A DNA stretch of 64,000 nucleotides from Sphingomonas sp. YR710 (GCF_900101455.1 NZ_FMZJ01000003.1:62001-126000); one strand, 5' to 3'. Positions 51,671-61,809 are shown, counted from the first letter of the stretch. Numbers and translations are program-made. Notes: generated from the sequence alone by a model not told the origin.

Positions 51671-52318
51671 ATGCCCGAAGTTATCTTTCCCGGCCCCGAA
51701 GGCCGCCTCGAAGGCCGTTTCAATCCGGGTCCGCGCCCGCGCGCGCCCGTCGCCATGATCCTGCACCCGCATCCGCAGGGCGGCGGCACGATGAACAACC
51801 GCATCGTCCAGTCGCTGTACCAGACCTTCGTGCGCCGTGGCTTCGCAACCCTGCGCTTCAACTTCCGCGGCGTCGGCAAGAGCCAGGGCGTGTTCGACAA
51901 CGGCATCGGCGAACTGTCCGATGCTGCATCGGCGCTCGACTGGGTTCAGTCGATCCATCCCGAGGCGCAGACCACCTGGATCGCCGGCTTCAGTTTCGGC
52001 GCGTGGATCGGCATGCAGCTGCTGATGCGCCGGCCCGAGATCAAGGGCTTCATTTCGATCGCGCCGCCTGCGAACATGTACGACTTCACCTTCCTCGCGC
52101 CCTGCCCGTCATCTGGCATCATCATCCAGGGCGACAGCGACGAAGTGGTGACCCCGGGCGCCGTCCAGAAGCTCGTCGACAAATTGCGCACCCAGCGCCA
52201 CATCACGATCCATCACGATACGATCCCGGGCGCGAACCATTTCTTCGCGGACGAGATGCCCGAACTGATGACGTCGGTGGACAATTATCTCGACATGCGG
52301 CTCGCCGGGGACCGGTAA
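51671..52318 (+). CDS. Alpha/beta hydrolase of the small conserved CocE/YfbR-like group
   Basis: A 215-residue hydrolase. LHPHPQGGGTMNNRIVQSL, FNFRGVGKSQG, the nucleophile-like elbow IAGFSFGAWIG and the late GDSDEVVTP and PGANHFF supply Ser, Asp and His of a catalytic triad. The substrate is unknown. ATG 51671 has AGAAGG six bases upstream; an in-frame ATG at 51665 abuts the ribosome binding site. It is divergent from the cysteine desulfurase operon with about 98 bases between. Confidence 0.85.
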   Translation: MPEVIFPGPEGRLEGRFNPGPRPRAPVAMILHPHPQGGGTMNNRIVQSLYQTFVRRGFATLRFNFRGVGKSQGVFDNGIGELSDAASALDWVQSIHPEAQTTWIAGFSFGAWIGMQLLMRRPEIKGFISIAPPANMYDFTFLAPCPSSGIIIQGDSDEVVTPGAVQKLVDKLRTQRHITIHHDTIPGANHFFADEMPELMTSVDNYLDMRLAGDR

Positions 52319-52335
52319 GCGCACCGCCAAATAAA

Positions 52336-52370
52336 CCTTCTCCCGCTTGCGGGAGAGGGTTGGGTTAGGG
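52336..52370. repeat. CTCCCGC/GCGGGAG palindromic repeat
   Basis: CCTTCTCCCGC-TT-GCGGGAGAGG followed by GTTGGGTTAGGG. It is the same unit as in 48907-48941, 18 bases after the hydrolase stop, and may act as its terminator since a T-rich TCTTCTTCC follows. Confidence 0.75.
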
Positions 52371-52438
52371 TCTTCTTCCTTCTATTTCTGCTTCTTCTGA
52401 TCGATAATCGGATTGAAGCGGTGTTATGGCCGCGGCGG

Positions 52439-52777
52439 TTAGCCGCCCTTCCTTTGGCTGGGGCCAATTAATAATTGGGCCTTCCGGCCGAGGCAGGGGA
52501 CGACTAGGCTTAAGGCATCCATAGCATTGAGCGTCTTTGTTCTGTCAGCTACGGCAGCATACCAGTTTTTGTTCTCGTCCTGAGCGGTGAGGCGTCCTAA
52601 GTAAAACTGCAATCCAAATTGCGCTCCCTTGAGCGTATCTTCATCGACTCCCGGAATCATTTTTGGATCGGACATTGTTGCTGCCATTGCAGCGGCACAT
52701 CGAAGATCATCTTCATATCGAACTGGCGCGTCAGCCGCAGCCGCAGCCGCAGCGATTAGAAAAATGGCCGAGAGCAT
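52439..52777 (-). CDS. Small exported protein of unknown function
   Basis: A 112-residue protein with a signal peptide (MLSAIFLIAAAAAAADA). The mature part is about 95 residues with two Cys (DLRCAAAMAATMS and VVPCLGR) that could form a disulfide. No family is recognised. The local DNA is less GC-rich than its neighbours. It is flanked on both sides by members of the CTCCCGC repeat family. Confidence 0.7.
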   Translation of the reverse strand: MLSAIFLIAAAAAAADAPVRYEDDLRCAAAMAATMSDPKMIPGVDEDTLKGAQFGLQFYLGRLTAQDENKNWYAAVADRTKTLNAMDALSLVVPCLGRKAQLLIGPSQRKGG

Positions 52778-52921
52778 TCATCAATTTCCATCAAAATACG
52801 CAAATCGCCCGTGGGGATTCTTGGTCTATCGTTAGGCATGAACGACAGCAATGGCTGGTTAAATGCCCCTGCTGCATTCGCCTCGCAATGCCGGTTTGAA
52901 GAAGAAAGAAGACCATCCACA

Positions 52922-52945
52922 CCTTCTCCCGCAAGCGGGAGAAGG
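52922..52945. repeat. CTCCCGC/GCGGGAG palindromic repeat
   Basis: CCTTCTCCCGC-AA-GCGGGAGAAGG is a perfect hairpin unit of the family seen at 48.9, 49.0 and 52.3 kb, in the 240-base gap between two small minus-strand genes. I see no gene in that gap. Confidence 0.75.
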
Positions 52946-53019
52946 CTTAAGAGACAGCGAGTGCCGTAAAGTCCGCGGCTATGTTTCGCCGGAATCGATG
53001 ACAAAAACCTCAAGCCCCC

Positions 53020-53199
53020 TCACTTCACCGGCCACGCCCAGATCAGCACGTTCGCGAGCATCACCGCCGCCGCCACCAACATCAATACCGCACGCTTGCG
53101 GTCGCGGCCCTTCACGATCAGCCAGGTCCCGCCCCACCCCAACGCGATCGCGGCGACCATCAGCATCGACAATATCACCGCCGCCGAACCTTCGATCAC
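53020..53199 (-). CDS. Small two-helix membrane protein (59 residues)
   Basis: A short gene with a GTG start and an AGGGAGG ribosome binding site six bases upstream. The product has two hydrophobic helices (AAVILSMLMVAAIALGWGG and AVLMLVAAAVMLANVLIWA) joined by a basic turn (KGRDRKR), the shape of a helical hairpin in the inner membrane with its loop in the cytoplasm. No function is known to me. It ends before a repeat-containing gap and lies just downstream of tRNA-Val on the same strand, behind a terminator. Confidence 0.7.
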   Translation of the reverse strand: MIEGSAAVILSMLMVAAIALGWGGTWLIVKGRDRKRAVLMLVAAAVMLANVLIWAWPVK

Positions 53200-53220
53200 C
53201 GATCGCCTCCCTCATCGCAC

Positions 53221-53255
53221 AAGAAAAAGCCCGCCATCCACAGGGACGGCGGGCT
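53221..53255 (-). terminator. Intrinsic terminator of tRNA-Val
   Basis: On the minus strand AGCCCGCC-GTCCCTGTGGAT-GGCGGGCT is followed by TTTTCTT. The 8-bp stem and T-run start six bases after the tRNA 3' end. It would also insulate the small membrane-protein gene. Confidence 0.85.
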
Positions 53256-53260
53256 GTTCA

Positions 53261-53335
53261 TGGTGGGCGCGGCTGGGATTGAACCAGCGACCCCTGCGGT
53301 GTGAACACAGTGCTCTACCACTGAGCTACGCGCCC
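53261..53335 (-). tRNA. tRNA-Val(CAC)
   Basis: A 75-base cloverleaf. The acceptor stem GGGCGCG pairs with CGCGCCC, the D-arm carries AGCTCAGTGGTAGAGC, the anticodon stem CTGTG/CGCAG encloses the loop TTCACAC with anticodon CAC, and the T-arm reads CTGGTTCAATCCCAG. The discriminator A and CCA are encoded. It reads GUG codons. Confidence 0.95.
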
Positions 53336-53500
53336 ACTTTGTATGGATCAAAGCCAGAAGCTCCGTTCCGCCGACGCGATTAGGGCGGTGGAAGCGGGCT
53401 GTCCACCCTTAAAAAGTGGTTCTCCACAAGTTCGGAACTCGTCCCGACCACCCCTTATACCCTTTGGGGGGCGTCGTCGGGACGAGCGTCAATCCGCCTG

Positions 53501-53773
53501 TCAGTTAACAGCTTCCTTCAGCCCCTTGCCCGGCTTGAACTTGGGCTGGCTCGATGCCCCGATGCTCATCGGCTCGCCGGTGCGCGGGTTGCGGCCGGTC
53601 GATGCCTTGCGGCGGCTGACCGAAAATGTACCGAAACCGACGAGGCGCACTTCGTCGCCGCTCTTGAGCACACCGCTGATCGAATCGAACACGGCCTCGA
53701 CAGCCTTGCTGGCGTCATTCTTGGTCAGCCCCGTAGACTCGGCGACATTACCAATAAGCTCTTGTTTGTTCAT
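53501..53773 (-). CDS. HU-family DNA-binding protein
   Basis: A 90-residue histone-like protein: MNKQELIGNVAESTGLTKNDASKAV, then VRLVGFGTFSVSRRKASTGRNPRTGE, the DNA-binding beta-arm with its Pro, and KFKPGKGLKEAV at the end. It bends and compacts DNA as a dimer. ATG 53773 was chosen for the exact HU N-terminus. Confidence 0.96.
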   Translation of the reverse strand: MNKQELIGNVAESTGLTKNDASKAVEAVFDSISGVLKSGDEVRLVGFGTFSVSRRKASTGRNPRTGEPMSIGASSQPKFKPGKGLKEAVN

Positions 53774-53996
53774 GCTTTCAAATCCTCTGCCCAATCGTTT
53801 TAAAGGCCGCGACTGTTCTGACGCGTGTCCCGCGAGCAACCGTCCCCCGGCACTCAAGTCGATGCTGCAACAAAGACGTCATATCCGCAATAGCTAGCAT
53901 TCTGCGGAAATCTGCCGCTTATGTCCCGAATTGGGCACATATGCGGCCGACATCACGCATTCGACGATTCCAGGCGAGAAACTCGGGCGGGCGCGG

Positions 53997-55775
53997 TCAG
54001 CCCTTTTGCGGTTCGACGATCCGAATATTGAGCTCGCGAAGCTGCTTGAGGCTGACCGGCGACGGCGCGCCCATCATCAGATCCTCGGCCTTCTGGTTCA
54101 TCGGAAACAGCACAACCTCGCGGATATTCGGCTCGTCGGCGAGCAGCATCACCATGCGATCGATGCCGGGCGCGGAGCCGCCGTGCGGCGGGGCGCCATA
54201 TTTGAAGGCATTGATCATCCCCGAGAAATTCTCGTCGACCTGCTCCTTCGTGTAGCCAGCGATCTCGAACGCCTTGTACATTACGTCGAGCTTGTGATTC
54301 CGGATCGCGCCCGACGACAATTCGATGCCGTTGCAGACGATATCATACTGGTAGGCGAGAATATCGAGCGGATCCATCGTCTCCAGCGCTTCCAGCTCGC
54401 CCTGCGGCATCGAGAAGGGGTTGTGGCTGAAATCGACCTTCTTGGCGTCCTCGTCATATTCGAACATCGGGAAGTCGACGACCCAGCAGAATTTGAACAC
54501 ACCCTGCTCGATCAGCCCGAGTTCGTCGCCCACGCGGGTGCGCGCCGCGCCCGCCAGCTTGGCGGCCGCCAATTCCTTGCCCGCGGCAAAGAATACGCCA
54601 TCATTGGGGCCGAGGCCGAGCGCCGCTATCAACTTCGCGGTCGCCTCCTCGCCATGATTCTTGGCGATCGGGCCGCCGGGCACGCCATCCTTGATGTTGA
54701 TATAGCCCAGGCCCGCATGGCCCTGCGAACGTGCCCAATCGTTCATGTCATCGAAGAATTTACGGCTCTTCGCTCCCGCGCCCGGCGCCGGGATCGCGCG
54801 GACGACACCCCCACCCTCGACGATCCGCGCGAACAGTCCGAAACCCGATCCGGTGAAATGGCTGCCGACATCGCTGATTTCGATCGGGTTGCGCAGATCG
54901 GGCTTGTCCGAGCCGTAGCGGAGCATCGAATCGCGATAGGCGATCCGCGGGAACGGCGCCGGCGTCACGGCCTTGCCCCGCGAGAACTCCTCGAACACGC
55001 CGTGCAGCACCGGCTCGATCGCCGCGAACACGTCTTCCTGCGTGACGAAGCTCATCTCGAAGTCGAGCTGGTAGAATTCGCCCGGCGAACGGTCGGCGCG
55101 GGCATCCTCGTCGCGGAAGCAGGGCGCGATCTGGAAATAGCGATCGAAGCCGGCCACCATCAGCAGCTGCTTGAACATCTGCGGCGCCTGCGGCAGCGCG
55201 TAGAATTTGCCGGGATGGACGCGGCTGGGCACCAGATAGTCTCGCGCGCCCTCCGGCGAGGAGGCCGTCAGGATCGGCGTCTGATACTCGGTGAACCCTT
55301 GCGCGATCATCCGCTGGCGGATCGAGGCGATCACGTTCGAACGCAGCACGATGTTGGCATGGATGCGTTCGCGACGCAGATCGAGGAAGCGATAGCGCAG
55401 ACGGATATCCTCGGGATATTCGGCCTCGCCCGCCACCGGCATCGGCAATTCCTGCGCGGCGGACTGCACGGTCACTTCACGGGCCCGCACCTCGATCTCG
55501 CCGGTGGCGAGATTCGGGTTGATCGCGTCGCTCGCACGGGCGACGACATTCCCGGTCACCGTCACCACAGATTCGACGCGCAACCGATCGAGCACGGCAT
55601 GCGCCGGCGCATCGATATCGGTGACAATCTGGGTAATGCCATGGTGATCCCGCAAGTCGACGAACAGCAAACCGCCATGATCGCGCTTGCGATGCACCCA
55701 GCCGGAGACGCGGACTTCGGATCCGACATCGGCCGCGCGCAATGCTGCGCAATGGTGGGTGCGATAGGAATGCAT
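53997..55775 (-). CDS. aspS: Aspartyl-tRNA synthetase
   Basis: A 592-residue bacterial-type AspRS. The N-terminal OB-fold anticodon domain includes [21 protein letters not shown]. Class II motif 2 is [19 protein letters not shown] and motif 3 is [15 protein letters not shown]. The bacterial GAD insertion lies between. It charges tRNA-Asp; in many alphaproteobacteria it also charges tRNA-Asn, which the sequence by eye does not decide. Confidence 0.96.
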   Translation of the reverse strand: MHSYRTHHCAALRAADVGSEVRVSGWVHRKRDHGGLLFVDLRDHHGITQIVTDIDAPAHAVLDRLRVESVVTVTGNVVARASDAINPNLATGEIEVRAREVTVQSAAQELPMPVAGEAEYPEDIRLRYRFLDLRRERIHANIVLRSNVIASIRQRMIAQGFTEYQTPILTASSPEGARDYLVPSRVHPGKFYALPQAPQMFKQLLMVAGFDRYFQIAPCFRDEDARADRSPGEFYQLDFEMSFVTQEDVFAAIEPVLHGVFEEFSRGKAVTPAPFPRIAYRDSMLRYGSDKPDLRNPIEISDVGSHFTGSGFGLFARIVEGGGVVRAIPAPGAGAKSRKFFDDMNDWARSQGHAGLGYINIKDGVPGGPIAKNHGEEATAKLIAALGLGPNDGVFFAAGKELAAAKLAGAARTRVGDELGLIEQGVFKFCWVVDFPMFEYDEDAKKVDFSHNPFSMPQGELEALETMDPLDILAYQYDIVCNGIELSSGAIRNHKLDVMYKAFEIAGYTKEQVDENFSGMINAFKYGAPPHGGSAPGIDRMVMLLADEPNIREVVLFPMNQKAEDLMMGAPSPVSLKQLRELNIRIVEPQKG

Positions 55776-55871
55776 GGCGAAACTTCAACTTTCTGGTGAT
55801 TTTGGCAGGGGCTGCGCTTCACTCGCGCGCGGCATGCTTGTCAAGTGCTGAGACCCGGCTATGAACCTAGG

Positions 55872-57041
55872 ATGCATATTCACCCGCTGATTACCGATAG
55901 TGCCACGCTCGCCAATCTGTGCGCCCGGCTTTCCAATTCGCCGTTCGTCACGGTCGATACCGAATTCATGCGCGAAACGACCTATTGGCCCGATCTCTGC
56001 CTGATCCAGATCGCCGATCGCGAGGAGGCCGCCGCGATCGATCCGAAAGCGAAGGACCTCGATCTGACGCCCCTGCTCGATCTGATGGTCAACAACCATG
56101 ATGTGTTGAAGGTCTTCCACGCCGGCGGGCAGGATCTCGAAATCGTCTATAATCTCACCGGCAAGACGCCTTTTCCCCTGTTCGATACGCAGATCGCGGC
56201 GATGGCGATGGGGCTTGGCGAGCAGATCGGCTATTCGAACCTCGTCGAAACGATGCTCGGCATCAAGCTCGACAAGGGCGCCCGCTTTACCGACTGGAGC
56301 CGCCGCCCGCTCGACAAGCGCCAGATCGATTATGCAATCGGCGACGTCACCCACCTCTCCGATCTGTTCCCGCGCATGCTCGAAAAACTGCGCAAAACAG
56401 GACGTGGCGACTGGCTGGATATCGAGATGGAACGGCTCGGCGACCCAGCCAGCTACGCCAATGTCCCCGAACTCGCCTGGCTGCGCATCCGCCCGCCAAG
56501 CCGCAAGCCCGAGGTGCTCGGGCGCCTCAAGGCGATCGCGGCGTGGCGCGAACGCGAGGCCCGCAACAAGAATCTTCCGCGCGGCCGCATCGCCAAGGAC
56601 GAGACGATCGCCGACATGGCCTCACATCCTCCGCGCGAGCAGGCCGATCTGGCCAAGGTGCGCGGCCTTTCCGCCAATTGGGCGCATAATGATATCGGTG
56701 CCCGGCTGATCACCGCGATCCGCGATGCACAGCCGCTCGATGAGACCGAGATGCCACCGCGCGAGGATCGCAAGCCGGGCCTCGGCAAGGAAGGCGCCCT
56801 GATCGCCGATCTGCTCAAGCTGCTGCTCAAGGTCCGCTCGCGCGATGCCGACGTCGCCCCGAAACTGATCGCCCGCGCAGATGATCTCGAACTGCTTGCG
56901 GCGGGCGTGCGGGACATCCCGATCCTGAGCGGCTGGCGTTACGAGATCTTCGGCAAGGACGCGCTGGATCTGGTCGAAGGCCGACTGGCGTTCAGCGTAA
57001 GGCGCGGCAAGATGGTGATGACCGAGATCACGGCGGAGTAG
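55872..57041 (+). CDS. rnd: Ribonuclease D
   Basis: A 389-residue DEDDy exonuclease. The metal-binding acids are in VTVDTEFMRE, VFHAGGQDLEIV and YAIGDVTHLSDL (with the Tyr of DEDDy), followed by HRDC-type helices (LAWLRIRPPSRKPEVLGRLKAIAAWRE region). It trims tRNA and other RNA 3' ends. ATG 55872 starts just ahead of the conserved domain. It is divergent from aspS by 96 bases. Confidence 0.95.
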   Translation: MHIHPLITDSATLANLCARLSNSPFVTVDTEFMRETTYWPDLCLIQIADREEAAAIDPKAKDLDLTPLLDLMVNNHDVLKVFHAGGQDLEIVYNLTGKTPFPLFDTQIAAMAMGLGEQIGYSNLVETMLGIKLDKGARFTDWSRRPLDKRQIDYAIGDVTHLSDLFPRMLEKLRKTGRGDWLDIEMERLGDPASYANVPELAWLRIRPPSRKPEVLGRLKAIAAWREREARNKNLPRGRIAKDETIADMASHPPREQADLAKVRGLSANWAHNDIGARLITAIRDAQPLDETEMPPREDRKPGLGKEGALIADLLKLLLKVRSRDADVAPKLIARADDLELLAAGVRDIPILSGWRYEIFGKDALDLVEGRLAFSVRRGKMVMTEITAE

Positions 57042-57059
57042 CCCGACCTGCCCTTCTTA

Positions 57060-57200
57060 CTCCCCTCCCTGCAAGGGAGGGGTAAGGGGGTGGGTGCGAG
57101 CCGTAGGCGAGCTTCCGCCCTCTTCACGCGACATGCCCTCAGTGGCATCGAGCCCCTTCGGTCATTACCCACCCCCTGCCCCTCCCTTGCAGGGAGGGGA
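57060..57200. repeat. Large inverted repeat entering the end of the next gene
   Basis: CTCCCCTCCCTGCAAGGGAG with GGGTAAGGGGGTGGGT (57060-57095) is mirrored by ACCCACCCCCTGCCCCTCCC and TTGCAGGGAGGGGA (57167-57200). The two arms enclose about 70 unique bases. The right arm codes the last residues of the dehydrogenase at 57165-58079. Confidence 0.8.
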
Positions 57201-58079
57201 GCTTAACCCCGCATTCTTCGCGATGGTCAGCCCGATCCCCGACCAGTCGATATCCTCGCCTTCCTTGGCCAGCGTCTCGACCAGATGATCGCGCAGCAGG
57301 CTGAGCAACGGCATCGGCACCCGGCTCGCCTCCGCAGCCGCACTCACCAGCCGCATGTCCTTCAACCCCAAAGGCGCGGCAAAACCGGCAGGCCGATAGC
57401 TCTCCTCGACCAGGATCTTGCCATAATTCCGATAGGCGGCCGCATCGAACAACGTCCCCGTCATCACCTCCATCAACTGCGCCTTGGCCACCCCGCCCTT
57501 CTCGGCCAGCGCCATCGCCTCGGCAAACGCCTCGACCGCCGAAAGCAGCATGAAATTGCCGCACAGCTTGATCAGGTTTGCCGATGACGGCGTGGGGCCA
57601 GCCCGGAAGGTCCGCCGCCCGATCGCGTCGAACAGCGGCATGGCACGGTCGATATCCGCATCATCGCCGGCCGCCACCACCGCCAGTTGCCCTGCCGCCG
57701 CGACATCGGGCCGGCCGAACACCGGCGCCGAGACGAAATGCTGCCCCTTCGTCCTGTGCAGATCGGCAAGCCGATCGGCGGACGCGACCGCGATCGTGCT
57801 CAGCGAGACATGCAGCGCGCCCGGCGCCAATCCGGCCAGCAGGCCGTCCTCACCGGAAAGGACCGCTTCGAGCGCAGCGTCGTCGGCCAGCATCGACATC
57901 ACGATATTACAGCGCTCGCCCAGTGCGCGCGGACTGGCCGCCAGAGTCGCGCCACCCGCCACCAGATCGGCGGCCTTGTCAGCCGAACGGTTCCACACCG
58001 CGAGCGGATGACCGGCCTTGGCTATATTGAAGGCGATGGCAGCGCCCATCTGGCCCAGCCCGATAAACCCCGTGGTCAT
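57165..58079 (-). CDS. NAD(P)-dependent beta-hydroxyacid dehydrogenase (3-HIBDH family)
   Basis: A 304-residue protein. GFIGLGQMGAAIAFNIAKAG is the Rossmann and first family motif; SAPVFGRPDVAAAGQLAVVAAG the substrate loop; NLIKLCGNFMLLSAVEAFAEA holds the catalytic Lys. It oxidises a 3-hydroxyacid or reduces a semialdehyde. ATG 58079 has GGAGG six bases upstream (TTG 58085 is the alternative). The last dozen residues (SSPPCKGGAGGG) come from the repeat at 57060-57200, so the natural C-terminus was probably altered by repeat insertion. Confidence 0.88.
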   Translation of the reverse strand: MTTGFIGLGQMGAAIAFNIAKAGHPLAVWNRSADKAADLVAGGATLAASPRALGERCNIVMSMLADDAALEAVLSGEDGLLAGLAPGALHVSLSTIAVASADRLADLHRTKGQHFVSAPVFGRPDVAAAGQLAVVAAGDDADIDRAMPLFDAIGRRTFRAGPTPSSANLIKLCGNFMLLSAVEAFAEAMALAEKGGVAKAQLMEVMTGTLFDAAAYRNYGKILVEESYRPAGFAAPLGLKDMRLVSAAAEASRVPMPLLSLLRDHLVETLAKEGEDIDWSGIGLTIAKNAGLSSPPCKGGAGGG

Positions 58080-58156
58080 GCGCAACCTCCGCCATTAGCC
58101 CGTAACTCGAAACCGGCGCCCTATGATCCCGCCAGCGTGGTAAAAAGTAGCGGGCG

Positions 58157-59038
58157 CTACACGGCCGCCCATTCGGCACGACTATATCCCTGCGCATATA
58201 GCAACGCCGTCAGATCATTATGATCGATCCGCGCCGCCGCCGCCGCCGCGGTCTTCGGCTTGGCATGATAGGCCACTCCCAGCCCCGCCACCTCGATCAT
58301 CGGAATGTCATTGGCGCCGTCGCCCACCGCCAGGCATTCCGCGGGGTCGAGCCCATGCAACGCCGCTTCGGCCAGCAACGTCTCGCGCTTCGCCTGCGCG
58401 CCGACGATTGGCCGTGATACCGTGCCCAGCAGCCGGCCATCGGCGATATCGAGCGTGTTGGAGAGAGCGCGGGTGAAGCCGATCTCGGCCGCGACGACAT
58501 CGGCGAACACGGTGAAGCCGCCCGAGACGAGATAGCAGTCGGCGCCATTTGCGCGCATCGTACGCACCAGTTCCTTCGCGCCGCCCATGATCCGCACCCG
58601 TTCCTCGCGGCAGCGATCGATCATCGCGGCATCGAGATCCTTGAGTAAAGCCACCCGCGCATCGAGCGCACCTTCGAAATCGAGTTCGCCGCGCATCGCC
58701 CGTTCGGTGACGATCGCCACCTCGGCCTTGATCCCGGCATAATCGGCCAGTTCGTCGATGCACTCGATCGTGATCATCGTCGAATCCATGTCGGCGACGA
58801 GCATTCTGCGCCGGCGCGCGGCCTCAACCTGGACGATCACGTCGACGCCGGAGAACGCGCCTTCAAGCGCCGCGCGCGACACCGCCGGATCGCCCGTGAA
58901 CGGCAAATCGCAGGCCATACCGGCCTCGATCCAGCGCGCGACACCCGGCTCCGCGCCAGATTCGGCGAGGCGCGCACGGGCATCGGAAATATCCGCACCT
59001 TCCAGCCTGCCTGATGCTACTAGCGTCGCGATGAACAC
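58157..59038 (-). CDS. serB: Phosphoserine phosphatase
   Basis: A 293-residue HAD-family SerB. An ACT-like N-terminal part is followed by [20 protein letters not shown] (catalytic Asp), [12 protein letters not shown], then [25 protein letters not shown]. It makes serine from phosphoserine. GTG at 59036-59038 (start [10 protein letters not shown]) matches the SerB N-terminus; in-frame codons above it read into miaA. Its 5' end overlaps that of miaA head to head by eight bases. Confidence 0.93.
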   Translation of the reverse strand: MFIATLVASGRLEGADISDARARLAESGAEPGVARWIEAGMACDLPFTGDPAVSRAALEGAFSGVDVIVQVEAARRRRMLVADMDSTMITIECIDELADYAGIKAEVAIVTERAMRGELDFEGALDARVALLKDLDAAMIDRCREERVRIMGGAKELVRTMRANGADCYLVSGGFTVFADVVAAEIGFTRALSNTLDIADGRLLGTVSRPIVGAQAKRETLLAEAALHGLDPAECLAVGDGANDIPMIEVAGLGVAYHAKPKTAAAAAARIDHNDLTALLYAQGYSRAEWAAV

Positions 59039-59981
59039 AATTTTCTCCCAACCCAGGAAATCGATCGCGCTTATTGCGGGGCCGACGGCCAGCGGCAAGT
59101 CCGCATTGGCGCTCCACCTCGCCGAAATCGCGAACGGAGTCGTGATCAACGCCGATGCCTCACAGGTCTATGCCGATCTGCGCATCCTTTCGGCACGGCC
59201 CGACGATGACGAGATGGCGCGCGCGCCGCACCGGCTGTTCGGCTATCGCGATGCCGCTACCGCCTGCTCCGCCGCCGACTGGGCCGAGGATGCAAAGGTC
59301 GAGATCGATGCCGCGCATGCCGCCGGCCAATTGCCGATCCTCGTCGGCGGCACCGGCCTTTATCTGCGCACATTGCTGTACGGCATTGCCCCGGTTCCGG
59401 ATATCGATCCGGAGATCCGCGCCCGCGTCCGCTCGCTGCCAACCCACCGCGCCCATTTCGCGCTCACCCGCGAGGATCCCGAGGCCGCGAAGCGGCTGGC
59501 CCCACAGGACACCACCCGCATCGCCCGCGCGCTCGAAGTGTTGCGCTCGACGGGCAAGACATTATCCGAATGGCAACAACAGCTTGAAGGTGGAATCGCC
59601 GATCAGGTCAAGGTTTCGGCGGCAATTCTTCTGCCGCCGCGGGACTGGCTGTACGCGCGCTGCGATGCGCGGTTCGAAGCGATGATCGAGCAGGGCGGCG
59701 TCGCCGAAGCCGAGGCGCTGCAGGCGCGCGACCTCGATCCCGAATTGCCGGCGATGCGCGCGATCGGCGTTCGTGATATCATCGCCTGGCGTGCCGGCGA
59801 AATCGGCCGCTACGACATGATCGAACGGGCACAGGCAGCTACCCGCCGCTATGCCAAACGACAATATACCTGGTTCCGCCACCAGCCGCCCGCGGATTGG
59901 CCCCGGATCGAATCGCAACTCGATGATAATTTAACAGACGAAATAGCAATTAAATTACGTATTGAGGCGTTGACAGATTAG
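59031..59981 (+). CDS. miaA: tRNA dimethylallyltransferase
   Basis: A 316-residue MiaA. The P-loop [52 protein letters not shown] and the C-terminal [14 protein letters not shown] are typical. It adds an isopentenyl group to A37 of UNN-decoding tRNAs. ATG 59031 gives [11 protein letters not shown] just ahead of the P-loop. It is divergent from, and overlaps the start of, serB. It precedes ilvB by 70 bases. Confidence 0.95.
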   Translation: MNTIFSQPRKSIALIAGPTASGKSALALHLAEIANGVVINADASQVYADLRILSARPDDDEMARAPHRLFGYRDAATACSAADWAEDAKVEIDAAHAAGQLPILVGGTGLYLRTLLYGIAPVPDIDPEIRARVRSLPTHRAHFALTREDPEAAKRLAPQDTTRIARALEVLRSTGKTLSEWQQQLEGGIADQVKVSAAILLPPRDWLYARCDARFEAMIEQGGVAEAEALQARDLDPELPAMRAIGVRDIIAWRAGEIGRYDMIERAQAATRRYAKRQYTWFRHQPPADWPRIESQLDDNLTDEIAIKLRIEALTD

Positions 59982-60051
59982 TTTGTTATCTTTAGGGCGC
60001 TCCGCTTGCTAACCACGGGTCCGCCAGGACGGCGACCCAACAAGGACTGAT

Positions 60052-61809
60052 ATGATGGCTGCCGAACTGTCAGGCGCGGAAATACTGATCCAGGCGCTGT
60101 GCGATCTCGGCGTCGAGGTCGTATTCGGCTATCCCGGTGGTGCCGTGCTCCCGATCTATGATGCGTTGTTCAAGCAGAAGCGCATCCGCCACATCCTCGT
60201 GCGGCAGGAAGGCGGCGCCGCGCATGCCGCCGAGGGCTATGCCCGTTCGACCGGCAAGCCGGGCGTCGTGCTCGTCACGTCGGGCCCCGGCGCGACCAAC
60301 GCCGTTACCGGCATTGCCGATGCGCTGATGGATTCGATCCCGATGGTCGTCATCACCGGCCAGGTCGGCACGCCATTGATCGGCACCGATGCGTTCCAGG
60401 AATGCGATACGGTCGGCATCACCCGCCACTGCACCAAGCATAATTATCTGGTGAAGGATCCGGCCAAGCTTGGCGACATCATCCATGAGGCCTTCCATAT
60501 CGCTACCTCGGGCCGTCCCGGCCCCGTCGTCGTCGATCTGCCGAAGGACGTGCAGGTCGCAACCGCGCCCTATCGCAAGCCATCGATCCAGTCGCTGCCG
60601 CACAAGGGCTATAAGCCGCAGGTCAAGGCCGATACGGCTTTGATCGAAGCCGCGGTCGAGATGATGGCGGCCGCCGAACGGCCGATTCTCTATACCGGCG
60701 GCGGCATCATCAATTCGGGCCCGATCGCCAGCCAGTTGTTGCGCGAACTCGCACGCATCACGGGGGCGCCTGTGACATCGACCCTGATGGGCCTCGGCGC
60801 CTTCCCCGCATCCAGCCCGCAATGGCTGGGCATGTTGGGGATGCATGGCACCTATGAAGCCAATCTGGCGATGAACCGGGCCGATCTGATCGTGTGCCTC
60901 GGCGCGCGCTTCGACGACCGGGTTACCGGCCGGCTCGATGCGTTCAGCCCGAACAGCAAGAAGATCCACGTCGATATCGATCGCTCGTCGATCAACAAGA
61001 CGGTGCGCGCCGATCTCGGCATCGTCGGCGATGTCGGCCGCGCGATCGAGGACATGATCAAGCTGTGGAAGGCACGCCAGCATGCCCCGCAGGATCTGAA
61101 CCCCTGGTTCGCCCGGATCGCCGAATGGCGCGCCAAGAAGTCGCTCAAATATGGTCCCTCGACCAAGGAGATCATGCCGCAGCACGCGATCCGCCGGCTG
61201 TGGGAGGCCACCCATCACAAGAAGCCGATCATCACCACCGAGGTTGGCCAGCACCAGATGTGGGCGGCGCAGCATTTCGATTTCGAGGGGCCGAACAAGT
61301 GGCTCACCTCGGGCGGGCTCGGCACGATGGGCTATGGCCTGCCCGCCGCGATCGGCGCGCAGCTCGGCAATCCGAATGCGCTAGTGATCGACATTGCCGG
61401 CGAGGCATCGATCCAAATGAACATCCAGGAAATGGGCACGGCGACCCAATATCGCCTGCCGGTCAAGATCTTCATCCTGAACAACGAATATATGGGCATG
61501 GTGCGCCAGTGGCAGGATCTGACCTATGCCGGCCGCTATTCCGAAAGCTATAGCGATGCGCTGCCCGATTTCGTAAAGCTGGCCGAAGCCTATGGCTGGA
61601 AGGGCATCCGCATCGAGGATCCCGCCGATCTCGACGATGGCATTGCCGCGATGCTCGCACATGACGGGCCGGTGATGGTCGATTGCCGCGTGGCGAAACT
61701 CGCCAATTGCTTTCCGATGATCCCGTCGGGCGCGTCGCATGTCGACATGATCCTCGAAGCCGACGAGGTGGTCGGAGAGATGGACGATGCGGCGAAGGCC
61801 CTCGTCTGA
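60052..61809 (+). CDS. ilvB: Acetolactate synthase large subunit
   Basis: A 585-residue ThDP enzyme. The catalytic Glu lies in [52 protein letters not shown] and the ThDP motif around [16 protein letters not shown] (with GEAS in place of the common GDGS) are seen. It forms acetolactate or acetohydroxybutyrate, the first committed step to Val, Leu and Ile. ATGs at 60052 and 60055 follow AAGGA. It starts the ilvB-ilvN-ilvC run. No leader peptide is visible in the 70-base gap. Confidence 0.95.
   Translation: MMAAELSGAEILIQALCDLGVEVVFGYPGGAVLPIYDALFKQKRIRHILVRQEGGAAHAAEGYARSTGKPGVVLVTSGPGATNAVTGIADALMDSIPMVVITGQVGTPLIGTDAFQECDTVGITRHCTKHNYLVKDPAKLGDIIHEAFHIATSGRPGPVVVDLPKDVQVATAPYRKPSIQSLPHKGYKPQVKADTALIEAAVEMMAAAERPILYTGGGIINSGPIASQLLRELARITGAPVTSTLMGLGAFPASSPQWLGMLGMHGTYEANLAMNRADLIVCLGARFDDRVTGRLDAFSPNSKKIHVDIDRSSINKTVRADLGIVGDVGRAIEDMIKLWKARQHAPQDLNPWFARIAEWRAKKSLKYGPSTKEIMPQHAIRRLWEATHHKKPIITTEVGQHQMWAAQHFDFEGPNKWLTSGGLGTMGYGLPAAIGAQLGNPNALVIDIAGEASIQMNIQEMGTATQYRLPVKIFILNNEYMGMVRQWQDLTYAGRYSESYSDALPDFVKLAEAYGWKGIRIEDPADLDDGIAAMLAHDGPVMVDCRVAKLANCFPMIPSGASHVDMILEADEVVGEMDDAAKALV

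Noticed and set aside
53931-55799. 622-codon plus-strand frame
   Set aside because: It is antisense to aspS, whose class II motifs are intact; composition is that of a shadow frame.
59982-60051. Leader peptide or attenuator for ilvB
   Set aside because: No short frame rich in Ile, Leu or Val codons and no clear terminator/antiterminator pair is present in this 70-base gap.
60070-61275. 401-codon minus-strand frame
   Set aside because: It is antisense to ilvB, which has clear ThDP-enzyme motifs.
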